From assembly GCF_042453785.1 (NCBI RefSeq), contig NC_091671.1, positions 36,471,001-36,535,000 of the forward strand: 64,000 bases of DNA. The letters are read 5' to 3'. This DNA is from Malus domestica. Taxonomy: Eukaryota; Streptophyta; Magnoliopsida; Rosales; Rosaceae. The translations under genes were made by a program, and so were the position numbers. Below, in pieces: positions 1-10,032 of this stretch (positions are counted from its first letter, which is position 1; each line of letters opens with the position of its first letter). Under the pieces are notes generated by a model. The model saw nothing but the letters and a program-made list of their open reading frames with translations, had not been told where the DNA came from and made no database searches.

Positions 1-9
1 TTCTTCAAA

Positions 10-1422
10 ATGGCGTCTCATATCTCTGTTGTGAAATCGGATGAAATTGTTCTCAAGCTTCAATCCTTCCACAACGAAAAGATTCAAGCCCGTGAGAAAA
101 GAGATGAATTCTGGTCTCAATTTCGTCCAAGATACAAGCCCAAGACTCGTTCTGGTCTACGACCCATATTGAAGAAATTCAAGAAGGTGCATGACTACGG
201 CAAATACCACAAAGATGATTCTACAAAGTTTCGTTCCAGTTCCAAATTTCAAGAAATTTTTGGGTTTTTTCGAAGTGAATTGGCTGGAAAGAATGCAAAG
301 GTTTTCGATTTACTCGACAAGAAAGTTGAAGACCCTGTGAAAAGTCCTCCATTTCTTGATTCTGATTGCATGAAATCCAAGATTCAAGCTTGCGTTCTGG
401 GTTCTTCATCTCCTAACGAATTGGTTGCTGCGTTTAGCGATAAATTCAATCAATTCAGGACGTCGACTTCGTCTAATCGGGAATTTCACTGCACGAACGA
501 CTTGGCCCAAGAATTCATTTTCATAATTTCCGTATCTGATGATGGGTTCGTGAAAATTGATTCACTTGCACTCCAAGTGTTTAATGAAAGGTCACACTCA
601 GCAGATTGTGATTTTCAGTTGGGCTATCACATGCCGATTTCTGACACCGGAGGTACACTTTGTAGGTTCTTTACTTCGAATGTTCAAATTAAAGATGCTC
701 ATAGTTCTAAATTTCTTGTTTGTCATGGTGAAGTCATGAAAAATGCTACTATTGTGCATTTGAAGCTTGGTTTCCATGAGTTAATTCGTGACAAGGGTGG
801 GACAATTAGCCAGAGGCTCTTTAATTCAAAGTCCAAGAATACAGATTGTGCTCGGGGTTTTGATTGTTCCACGGTGGTCAAACGTGAGGTAAGTTTTGAT
901 TCTTCCATGATCATTGATGGGGAGTATGCTGGTATTTTAGGATTGCATCATTTAGAAGCTTGTATGGACAAGAATAGAAAACATGAAAGCAAGTTCACTC
1001 TCTCCAGATTTGGAAATGGTTGCTGTATTGTTTGCTGTGTTGTTTGCCGTGTTGTTCTCAATCGTGACTATTGCAAGGGCATTCGGGATAAGGGTGGTGG
1101 CTCAAAATTCTGGTACAATGTCGCAATAAAGTGTGCAACTATCACTCCAGATGAAACTCGTGTTAAGGAGTTCCACTTGAAACAGATGTGGAGGAGTCCA
1201 AATGGGACCATACGGAACCATTTAAATGGTACTGTTTTTGGAGAACCTTTTATCTGCAGAAATGTTATCCTTCTTGTTCCAGATTGGACAATGCCAACAT
1301 GTATTGGGAGACATGTTTTTGGTGCTCAGTACCGAGCAACTGATGCAATCATAGAAGGACCTGGAAAACTTAAATTGGTTTTTGAAGCATCTTGCTATCG
1401 AATCAGGGAAGAAATATGTTAG
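10..1422 (+). CDS. Retroelement-borne 470-aa ORF ending in an NADP-isocitrate dehydrogenase fragment
   Basis: ATG at 10 opens an uninterrupted 470-codon frame. Residues 1-368 match nothing I recognise. They are basic at the N-terminus and contain three similar short motifs (DTGGT, DKGGT, DKGGG at roughly 215, 263 and 361) that hint at internal duplication. Residues 369-458 are clearly from plant cytosolic NADP-isocitrate dehydrogenase: [14 protein letters not shown], the substrate loop [12 protein letters not shown] and QYRATD appear in family order. The Arg of the usual FRE motif is Gly here (VFGEPF), removing a residue that contacts isocitrate in this family. The Rossmann-type remainder is absent, so enzyme activity is not expected. 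The last 12 residues are unrelated. The frame lies between an unseen 5' LTR and the 3' LTR at 1846. Whether it is translated is unknown. Confidence 0.6.
   Translation: MASHISVVKSDEIVLKLQSFHNEKIQAREKRDEFWSQFRPRYKPKTRSGLRPILKKFKKVHDYGKYHKDDSTKFRSSSKFQEIFGFFRSELAGKNAKVFDLLDKKVEDPVKSPPFLDSDCMKSKIQACVLGSSSPNELVAAFSDKFNQFRTSTSSNREFHCTNDLAQEFIFIISVSDDGFVKIDSLALQVFNERSHSADCDFQLGYHMPISDTGGTLCRFFTSNVQIKDAHSSKFLVCHGEVMKNATIVHLKLGFHELIRDKGGTISQRLFNSKSKNTDCARGFDCSTVVKREVSFDSSMIIDGEYAGILGLHHLEACMDKNRKHESKFTLSRFGNGCCIVCCVVCRVVLNRDYCKGIRDKGGGSKFWYNVAIKCATITPDETRVKEFHLKQMWRSPNGTIRNHLNGTVFGEPFICRNVILLVPDWTMPTCIGRHVFGAQYRATDAIIEGPGKLKLVFEASCYRIREEIC
1114..1383 (+). pseudogene. Captured exon segment(s) of NADP-dependent isocitrate dehydrogenase
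   Basis: About 90 contiguous codons align by eye with the region of plant NADP-ICDH around the isocitrate-binding loop (SPNGTIRN) and the IGRH/QYRATD block. The match starts abruptly at YNVAIK and stops at GPGKLKLVF. The sequence is intronless over this stretch. Substitutions at normally invariant places (FRE to FGE, GDQYR to GAQYR) show relaxed selection. It is a gene fragment carried in the retroelement ORF, not an ICDH gene. Confidence 0.85.
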
Positions 1423-1845
1423 GGAGGATTATCCGGTTCATATGTTTTATAGGCAGAAGAAACTAACATTTGAAAGTAATGTTCATGGATCTTTTGGTTT
1501 GCAGTCATATCCATCACAAGCAATACGCTTATGTTGATCAAATGATTTGGTCAATACCATTGCTCAACTTTTTTGGAGGGTGTAATGTGGAGTCAAGGCA
1601 GTGAGCTACTCTGCTACGCTAGAGAAGCAATGCTGATTGCTAGTGAAGTGAGTCCAATGGCAGAACCATTTCAGGAATGATGCTATTGGAGAGCTATACC
1701 ATGGACTGAAGCTTAAGTTCCAGAAATTGTGAACCTTTAATACATTCTTGTGATGTTGTTGTTATAGTTTTATTGCTGGTTTTCAATTGTACTTACTTCG
1801 AAATTGTAAATCTTACTTGTAAGATTGGTTTTAAGGGGGGGGTAT

Positions 1846-2006
1846 TGTTAGGATGCCAGGTGGCATCATCTTGTGGTGACAATTAGAGTTGAGCATGAGT
1901 ATAAATAGTACATTGTAAGAGAAGGAAGGGAGTTAATGAAATGATATTGTTGTTCTGTTAGTATTTCTCTGTGCAATTGTAGAAGATGTGGAGCTAGGTT
2001 CTAACA
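1846..2006 (+). repeat. 3' LTR (161 bp) of the gene-capturing retroelement
   Basis: It begins TGTTAGGATG and ends GGTTCTAACA, giving TG...CA ends with the TGTTAG/CTAACA inverted termini typical of plant LTRs. The purine tract lies three bases upstream, and a TATA-like TATAAATA lies near 1901. The base after the LTR is RPSA coding sequence, so the end is precise. The expected 5-bp target duplication (TGCGT at 2007-2011) needs the left flank, which is outside the window. Confidence 0.8.
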
Positions 2007-2145
2007 TGCGTCTCTTGAAGACGTATCTTTCCATCTGAAAGTCGCAGTTTTTGGTGCCCAGATGGACTTCGGCGGCCAACATCATCTGAATGTCAGCCTC
2101 CTTCTGAGAGAGCTGACGCGGTGCTGCGGCGGTGGTAGCCATCAT
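2007..2145 (-). pseudogene. RPSA: 40S ribosomal protein SA exon 1, interrupted by a retroelement
   Basis: Reading leftward from the ATG at 2145, the frame gives the RPSA start: [14 protein letters not shown], then [13 protein letters not shown] and [10 protein letters not shown], almost residue-perfect for the plant family. After KRR the frame enters the LTR and loses RPSA identity where the family continues with NDGIYIINL. The protein should be about 300 residues; only about 46 are present. The stretch 2146-2230 looks like a leader. The rest of the gene may lie left of the window beyond the element. The near-perfect exon suggests the insertion is not very old. Confidence 0.9.
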
Positions 2146-2633
2146 CGAGACTTCAACAGGTAGAGGGGGAAGATGAGCCTCCGGCCGGTTTTCTATGCGA
2201 GAGTGAGACGAGGCTGCCTGATCATATCATGTTAGTCTAGAAGAATAAATGATAATTAACTCTTTTCTTTTAAAGTGTTGATGTGGTTTTCTAAATTGAG
2301 TAACTAGTGGTATGCTTAGCGATTTGCTTTAAGTTCTCGATGTTTGGTCGATATTTTACTGATGTGATATGTTATTTATGCGGCTTTTATTTCAATTATT
2401 GTTTGATACGTGTTTATAAACTTAATTTTTTTTAATTTTGTTTTCTTTAACTTAATATGTGTCGGACAATGATTGATATGCAACAGACAGGCCACACTCA
2501 TTTTGAGTGCAGAATATTTGGTCGATGGGAGGTCATTCTTTCGGTATTAGGAGCCTCGCCTAATCTTTAATAGCATTGACTAAGTCTTCTCTCATTTAGA
2601 TGTAATCATTCTTATTCAGTATTTATATTAGGG
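2146..2633. other. RPSA leader and AT-rich spacer
   Basis: The first ~90 bases are GC-richer and probably the RPSA 5' UTR and core promoter (minus strand). The rest is AT-rich with no reading frame or repeat I can support. Confidence 0.4.
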
Positions 2634-2968
2634 TAAAGGTAATACTTGGGAGACTAAATATGTAAACAAAATTTTAAAAACTAAAAGACATGGAAGTTGA
2701 TGATTGGTTTATTATTTAAGCGTTGATAAAAGTGATCATTCCTATTTGTGACACATCATTTATTTCAATAAAATATCGTATCTTCTAAAAAAGAAGGAGG
2801 GCTCATTCCTATTTGTGACACATCATTTAGTTTGTAAATTTTGGTCTATAAATAGGAATGAGTACGTTTATCAACGCGTAAATAATAAACCAATCATCAA
2901 CTTCCATGTCCTTTAGTTTTTAAAATTTTGTCTACAAATTTAGTCTCTCTAACGTAATCCTTTATAAA
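2634..2968. mobile_element. Fold-back MITE with ~110-bp terminal inverted repeats
   Basis: The left arm (about 2634-2750) and the reverse complement of the right arm (about 2850-2968) match nearly base for base; both include AAAATTTTAAAAACTAAA and GATGATTGGTTTATTATTTA. A short loop holds a second copy of the tract TCATTCCTATTTGTGACACA. No transposase is present. Target duplications could not be fixed, so no superfamily is assigned. It lies between the RPSA relic and the first F-box gene. Confidence 0.8.
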
Positions 2969-3252
2969 CCATTTAGTAGGCTTCAACTAGACAAGTTTCC
3001 TTAATTTACTTGATAACTCGAATTATGTATTGTTTCTCTTCCAAGAAAACCCCAATTACTAAACCGTTGTAGTTTGGTCACGTTATTACATAAATTCAAG
3101 GCAAAGTGAAAAGGCGGTTAGATGCACAGTCCTGAGAAGTGAGAACAAACCCCGCCCAAACCAAAGCTTCTTGAAAGAGTGCGTTTGCCGGAAAAAGCAG
3201 TCGTTTTGGATGCAATTGAGCTTCACAGTTTCTTGATTTCAGAAGATTTGAG

Positions 3253-3616
3253 GTACTTTTCTTCTTCATAAACCTTTCTTTTTACTTCCTTATCATCTGT
3301 TTGGTTACCGAGAAAAAAGAAAACTCAGAAATGATTAACGGCAAAGGTCGGAGCGCAGTCGTTCTGAATGCAATTGATCTTCTCAATTTCTTAATTTCAG
3401 AACGTTTGAGGCACTCTTCTTGTTCACAAAAATCACAACTCCACTTCCTTACTATCATCTGTTTGGTCACCGAGAAAATGGAGAAGTGATTTCCTGGGTT
3501 CTGGTGAGTTGATTGTTTTCTTGTTGGGTGTGTTTGTTTTCAAATAGAAAGTAGAATTTCATGGATTTATATCATATCTGGAAAGTAGAGTTTCATTTTT
3601 CCTTTAAAATTTACAG
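3253..3616 (+). other. Leader (5' UTR) intron of F-box gene A, with internal duplication
   Basis: The donor is GATTTGAG|GTACTT at 3253 and the acceptor TTTACAG|GCAC ends at 3616, 14 bases before the ATG. The leader exon end and intron start (about 3200-3310) are duplicated about 158 bp downstream (about 3358-3470). In the second copy the donor reads GAG|GCACTC, so GT has become GC. The phrase CATCTGTTTGGTTACCGAGA occurs in both copies and in the leader introns of the sister genes. Confidence 0.65.
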
Positions 3617-3630
3617 GCACATATAAATCA

Positions 3631-5330
3631 ATGGGTTCCACATCAAAACTTCAAGGGATGATTACAGATAGGATTAGTGAACTGCCACATGAATTACTAA
3701 GTCAAATACTCTCATCCCTTCCAAGAAAATATGCTTTTAGGACCACTATTTTGTCTAAAAGATGGAAGAAATATTGGGCTTCTGTCCCCGAACTAGATTT
3801 TGTGTTCGCAGAACTGTCTGCTGTTTGGGCTATAAATACGACTTTAACACCACCAACCGGTATGTGGAAAAAAGAATATCTCTCTGACCATGTTGATCTT
3901 TTGAAGTTTGTCCATGGTGTGCTTTCTCTTCGCGACTCGTCAGATATTTGGAGGTTGCGTCTTCATTGTTATTGTCGTGCTCAGGATGTCTCACTTGTTG
4001 CTAGTTGGATTCGCACTGCTATTAGGCATAATGTTGTTGAACTTGATCTCCGTATTAAAGCAATTTATAAGGTTAATGAAGATGGCCCGACTTTGGAGTT
4101 GCCTAAATGCGTTTTCTTGTGCACAACACTCGTGGATTTCAAGGTGATGTCAAATTGTATAACATATGGTCCTCCTCCATCTGGCTGTTTCCCAAGTCTC
4201 AAGTCCCTTGATGTCAAAGTTGAATATCCTCGAGACGACTCAATGGAAAAGCTTTTTTCATGCTGCCCTGTACTTCAAGTTTTATCCATAACCGGAATTG
4301 TTTCGGATGTTGTTTCACAAGCTATAGCTTTGAAGTTCAAGGTCTCTGCGCCCGAACTGAAGACGTTAAAAATGACCTTATTTCGTGATTACAGGAAAGG
4401 TGATGGTCCAAGTTACAGTATCTCTATTAATGCCCCAAAGCTTGAAAACATTGACATCAAGCATGACTCTTTGCCAATGTATTCGTTTGAGAATGTACAT
4501 TCCCTGGTCAAGGGCAGTGTTGATCTCTGTGTTCATTATGGTTCATACCATAATTACGTGTCCGAACATGCACCTGCGCTTCTGGAGCCGTTTTATAATG
4601 TTAAACATCTCTCTATTGCAGTTCATTATCTTAAGGTACGTGTATATACCCTAACTTGTATGTTTTGTAGTGTATTCCCTCCATTGGCAAACTACGTGCA
4701 CATTTCCTTGTATGAAATTCTAAATTGCACACGGGAATGAATTTAAGCATTTCTTCCATTTCGCCAATTTATGAGATGAAATAACATATAATGCATCATG
4801 AGTTTCTGTTTGATTGATATTTTATTCTTCACGAAGGAGGGTTGTCTGCCTGCATTTGATAAACTGAGGGAATTGAAGCTGGTTATTCGTGATTGCTATT
4901 ACTGGGATTTGCTAACAGAGTTTCTCAACAAATCACCCAATCTGGAATCTCTAGTCATAGAACATGAAGATGTAAGATGTATTCCTACTCATGCTAATTC
5001 ATACCGACATGCAGTTTTCTTTACCATTCTCACTTACTTCATGCTTTTCAGGACCAGGTTTGCGTTGATGACTACGAGGAATCGTACTTCGAATGTGTCT
5101 TACACTCGGAGGATCAATGGAGAAGACCAGAATCTGTCCCAATTTGTCTCACATCACACCTCGAGAGTATCATGATCAGGGGATTCAAGGGATACCCTCA
5201 CGAGGTGAAAGTGGCAAGGTACCTGTTAGACAATGGTAGAGTTTTGAAAAAGATGACAGTGGAGAATGAGTTTCACAAACAATTGAAGCAGCGAAAGGGT
5301 TCTAAGGATTGCGAACTTGAATTTGTGTAA
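3631..5330 (+). CDS. F-box/LRR/FBD protein, array copy A (intact, 3 exons)
   Basis: Coding exons are 3631-4635, 4837-4971 and 5052-5330, all with GT-AG junctions in phase 0, giving 472 residues. The F-box spans about residues 14-55 (DRISELPHELLSQILSSLP...LSKRWKKYW). LRR-like repeats follow (LFSCCPVLQVLSI, VSAPELKTLKM, INAPKLENIDI), and exon 3 encodes the FBD domain (RRPESVPICLTSHL, then IRGFKGYPHEVKVARYLL). Family role: the F-box docks on SKP1 in an SCF ubiquitin ligase while LRR/FBD regions bind the substrate; the target is unknown. The start is the first ATG after the leader-intron acceptor, and F-box spacing supports it. Exon 2 is 135 nt, as in every sister copy. Confidence 0.9.
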
Positions 5331-6835
5331 AACATAATCTGTAGCTTTTAGGACATTTGGACGTTGTAATTCCAAACTCAAATGTCTGGTTTTCGATGGA
5401 TTTTATTCTCAAATTTTTGAATTTGAAATTCCTTTGGAATGCAGTTCCTCCTTTAGCCACTCGAAGCAACCACTCTGTGATAATTCGGAAGAGGAAAGAA
5501 TGTCAAAGTTTGTTCCTCTTTTCCTTCGTTCTGGGGGTTTCAAATTGAAAATTTTAGATTTTCAAAATTAAGAACCAAAACGGTAAGTGCAAACATGTAC
5601 AAAAAATTTCACATTTCCCTCTTTAGAATTATCATAGTCGACCATTTGTTCCTCAAATGTACTCTTTCCACACAATATAAGTGATTTATGACTGATTGTA
5701 CACTTGGGAGAGATTTCGAAGTCCCCATAACGCAGAATGGTTCACCACATGTTACTATACAAGTAGTGTGATACTTGTGTTAAATAATTAACTACATATA
5801 AAGTAAAATTTCCCTTCACTTATATAATGACGCATGGTGTACCACCAGTGTTTCGATCGTAATGAAAAATTTATTGTTACTTAGGGATTTGGAGTTAGAG
5901 AAGTCGATGAGTGGGGATAAAAACAGAAATAGGTGAAATTAGAGCATGAGAGACTAAGGTTTAATTCAAAAAATTGATATAATTTTTGGATAAAACTAGA
6001 TAAATCACACTTTGGATAAACGTAGGCCTCAGCAATGTTGTACTTTTACAATTGACGATGATTCTCATTATACTAAAGAGAAATTGATGAGCATTCAAAG
6101 ATAAAAATTGAGTGCCGCTTAGTAATACGGTCAAAGGGAGTGTTAGAAGGAAGAAAAAGATGGAGTCGCACATGGTCTTAAATTTGAAGGGGTCTCCAAA
6201 TTTTTGCCATTTAATATTATGTAATAATGTTTTATGTTTAAAAAATTGCTTTTGTTAGCACTTTAAGATCTCATTGTGTATTCTTTATAAAAGTACTTTT
6301 TTTCCTTCTAAATATAAAAATATGGAGTACAATGAGATATTTTGAGTGTCAATATTTTTTTTGTTAAACGATAGATTTGTTAGATTATGTATTAGATTAG
6401 AAGGCCGACGAGTTTTGAACTTACACCGTGGTACAAGGTAACACTTATCTTCACCACTGTGGTAATGGGCCACTTGCTTTTGAGTGTTAATAATACTCTA
6501 AAAACTATATATATATTTTTTTCAAATTTATTATATAATAATGGGTTATATTCAAGTGAAACTTTAAAGTTTTGGAGTTTTAGAGTTTTGATTTTTTTTT
6601 TAATGTTTGGTTATTTCATATTGAACTTCTTTTGCTTATTTAGTGAATATTATGTTTATAACTCTTTTTACTTATAATGAATGACATTTATAAACTTGCA
6701 ATCTGTGAGTGCTAAAGTTTGTTTTGATTTAAGTGATTATTTTCTAGCATCAATATATTGTTATATTTTTTTTAAAAATATCTTAAGGAGGGCGCCTTTT
6801 ATAAATTTCTCACAGGACCCCCGAAATCTCAGAGA
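5331..6835. other. Intergenic spacer after gene A, with a decayed MITE
   Basis: No gene seen. Around 6253-6348 an imperfect inverted repeat (GCACTTTAAGATCTCATTG against CAATGAGATATTTTGAGTG) resembles the short MITE at 17498-17618 in a much older state. The rest is AT-rich. Confidence 0.45.
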
Positions 6836-6989
6836 CGGCCTACGGTCTGATAGTATTCCAGTTCACTTGTAAATGAGAGGTCTTAGGTTTGATTCTCGCC
6901 AAAGACGAAGTTGAACCATATTATTGCTAGCCCATTGTCAAGCTTAACTCACTCTCCCATCCACTTAGTGTAGATAATATCGTTTGTTC
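6836..6989 (+). mobile_element. tRNA-derived SINE, copy 1
   Basis: Plus-strand copy of a SINE found four times in the window. It has a box A-like CTGATAGTATTC, then GTGAATGAGAGGTCTTAGG-like sequence, a box B-like GGTTTGATTCTCGCC, and ends GATAATATCGTTTGTT plus a short A-rich tail. It is the most diverged copy (box B has T for C) and its target duplication is not clear. Confidence 0.75.
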
Positions 6990-9600
6990 GAAGAAAAAAA
7001 ATGAAAATTGAGCATAAACATAAATTCTTATATAAATACCATTTTGGCATGTACTGTGGTGCGACACTTCCCTCTTTACTTCCCACATATATCTCTCTCA
7101 ATTCTCAGCTATTGGATCAAATGAATTATAGAATATCAAAGAAACAAATTAACAAAATGTGTATGGTAGGTAAAAATGGGTGTTTGGATAACACCACCAA
7201 AAAATTAATATCAAAACAAGAAAAATATACAAACAGTACTTAAATATTACAGGTCTCGTGTAATTTTTTCAACCAATTCTTTTTCAATTAATAAAATAGC
7301 TAACCCATTTAGTTTTTCTTGTCACATATAATTGGACGCATAATATGTCGGTTTTGAAGAGAATCGTGAAAATAACTTCAAATTATGGATAAATGTACCA
7401 CTAAAATATCATGAGCAAGTATAAAGAAAGCTCGTCAACAAGAATGCAAATCAGATGTCAACACATGGAGGAAGATGAAACGGCTATTGGTGGAACAATT
7501 GTTTCCTTATGAATACGATTTTTATTTATCTAAGGGATATCCAAATTTAAACAAGCAAAGCCATTTGTCAAAGCAAATATTGAGGAAGACGAGATCTTGC
7601 AGGTTGATATCCCACAACAATACATCCATGAAAATCAAGGTAGTCTTCAATATGAAAATATTATGATTGACATGGTTGGAGGTGATAAAATTAATGCGGA
7701 TTTATATTGCAAGATTGGGAAAACGAGTAAATATGAAGTACAATAAGATTCAACAAGAAGATGTTATATTATCAAGTTGCATGTTCTAATCTTTTGTATG
7801 ATATTAGTTCATTGGTGATTTCAACTAAATATCAGGAATATGGGTCCTCGGATTGAAGGATTTATTTACTCATCAAGATTCATATCAAGCCTAGTTCTTT
7901 TCAAGATCAACTCAAGGGTGAGGTGCTTTCAAGTGGAGAAGATTAGTGTAGGATAATGTATGAGTCAATTCCGGCGGAAAAATATAAAGAAAATAAGATG
8001 TTTTAAATTATGGCAGAGAATAATTAAAGTTGAAAAATATTGCATTCAAATCGATCTGGTGACAGAAAAGGCAGCAACCAATATTGTGGTGTCAAAATTG
8101 GGCGCATAATATGTCGCTTTTGAAGTGAATTGCGAGCTGAACAAGACTCATGATATACCAAGAGCCCGTCAGCTTTAAAGCCCAAATCGATCGTTTTGGT
8201 TTTCAAAATGGTATTTTAATTTATATAATAAAAATAAGACCTTTTAGTTTTGAGTCCGATTAATGTCATTTATTTTCATTTCCTAAGCATTTTGAGTTGT
8301 CCAAAGAGGTTGTAAATGGTTTATTAAAGCTATGTTTGTTATCCATTGTAATCATCTATCAATCTTTTAATCAATTAATCAAATTATCCTTTGGGATTTC
8401 TACCAAACTGGTGGACTCCAGAGTTTTATCCTTCAAGGATTTACACTTGTAACCCTTACTAGCTTCGTGTTGCGTCACTTTATTCGTTGGAGGAAGTTGG
8501 ACATCATAATCAACTAATTTGATGATCAAAGTGATAAAACGAAACGACAACTATGCATTAAAATGGAGGAGTTGATGAATTTCAGTTCCACGACACTTAC
8601 AGAACCAGTTACAAAGATTAAAACGACAACTATGCATTACAATTGAGGAGCCGAGTTGAATCGTCTAAAACGCAGTCTTTAACTTTTAAATTGCAAGTCC
8701 ATTGTTGATCTTGAGCTGGATCAATTTTGCAAATGCGTTGATGTGGGTTTTCTAATCGATGTGATTAGCTGTTATGCATCGATATACGTTCTTAGTACAC
8801 TATCTATATCTAGTTGATAATTTTAAGGGAGATAATAGTTACACACTATTTCCATCCTTCATCATGTAGCTCCGATACTACTTGAGGCAACAACGTATTT
8901 TTGGTTCTTGGGTGGAACAGTTCGTTAAAGTAAACCCGACGAAGAACCGATGATCCTAAAGAATACGCATCCGTAGAAGTTTAGACTTGGGTTGGGCCTT
9001 CGTTCACTTTTCACTAGGCAAGGGGTTATGAGATTAATTAGTAACTAGCATATAGGCACACACAAAAGTGTGTGAGAAAATTTTATATTTTTATTTTTGA
9101 ATTAGAAGGAGAGAGGAAGAGAGTGATAGAGAATGTGGGAGTAAGAAGTTTTTATTTTATTTTATTATTTTATTTTTAATTAGAGATATGTTAGGATTAC
9201 ATGTAGGTGAGACTTTGAAAAAATAAAAATAAAATTTAGTTGTGTGAAATTACTTTCTGCCCCATATTTCTTATTCATGTTCTGTTTTAATTAGAAGATT
9301 AAACTGATAACTTCATAAAATATTGATTGACAATGAGTGTTTTATTAATTAGTAATCCATAGTTTTTCTACTAATCCAAATTCTTAGGTAGTAAAGAAGA
9401 CAAATAGTTTTATTTCAAAATTCCAAATGCCAAATTTGACAAAAATAAAATGGCCAAAGCCCAAGAAGAAAACCGCAATGAAAAGGCAAGAGAGGCCCAA
9501 ACCAGAGCTAGCATGGAAACACAAGGTCGCAGAAAACGGGTTCAGATTTGTTCAGAGGAAAGATTGGAAGGTTCATCCTTTAAACTTTAAATTTGGAAGG
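6990..9600. other. AT-rich intergenic region between genes A and B
   Basis: No gene supported. Two short dispersed repeats are visible: CGCATAATATGTCG followed by a TTTTGAAG tract near 7338 and 8103, and a ~30-bp direct repeat with AACGACAACTATGCATTA near 8541 and 8623. Segment 9100-9240 is a TTTTA-rich tract. Small open frames here have no recognisable content. Confidence 0.5.
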
Positions 9601-10032
9601 TTGATTTTCTTGGATTTTGCCACCGTTTCTCAGCAACCAAACACCATCTTTCACTACTCGTTGCCACTAGTGTTTCACCGGGTCCATCCCTGAACGTTTC
9701 AGGTATGCTTTTGCTTCGTGAACTTGTTGATTTCCTTACCATTTGTTTGGTTACCGAGAAAACTGAGAAAGATTGATAGTATGGCAAATTCAAGTCTTGC
9801 ATGCCCTTTGAGTTGTTTATCTGCTATAAAAATGCAACTAGTTATAGCTTCAATATTGTTTCCGGAAATTGCTACATTCAATTCATGATCTCTGTCCAAG
9901 GCGGATTGTCTAGGGTTTATGTTTCCGCCGAAATAATTATCTCTAGAAATTTGTTGCATTCATCTTTCTTATTGTATCAATTGATCAGATTTAGAAATTA
10001 GAATTTCACTTTTCGTTGAAATTTTCAGGCCC

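Larger units (their letters stand above)
1..2006 (+). mobile_element. 3' portion of a small LTR retroelement carrying a captured host gene piece
   Basis: An open ORF (10-1422) is followed by about 420 bases of non-coding sequence, a polypurine tract (two A then eight G, 1833-1842) and a 161-bp LTR (1846-2006). The 5' LTR would lie left of the window, so total length is unknown. No gag, protease, integrase or reverse transcriptase motif is visible, so the element looks non-autonomous (TRIM- or LARD-like). It ends inside the RPSA reading frame, which defines its right boundary independently. Inference: mobilised in trans by another element. Confidence 0.75.
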
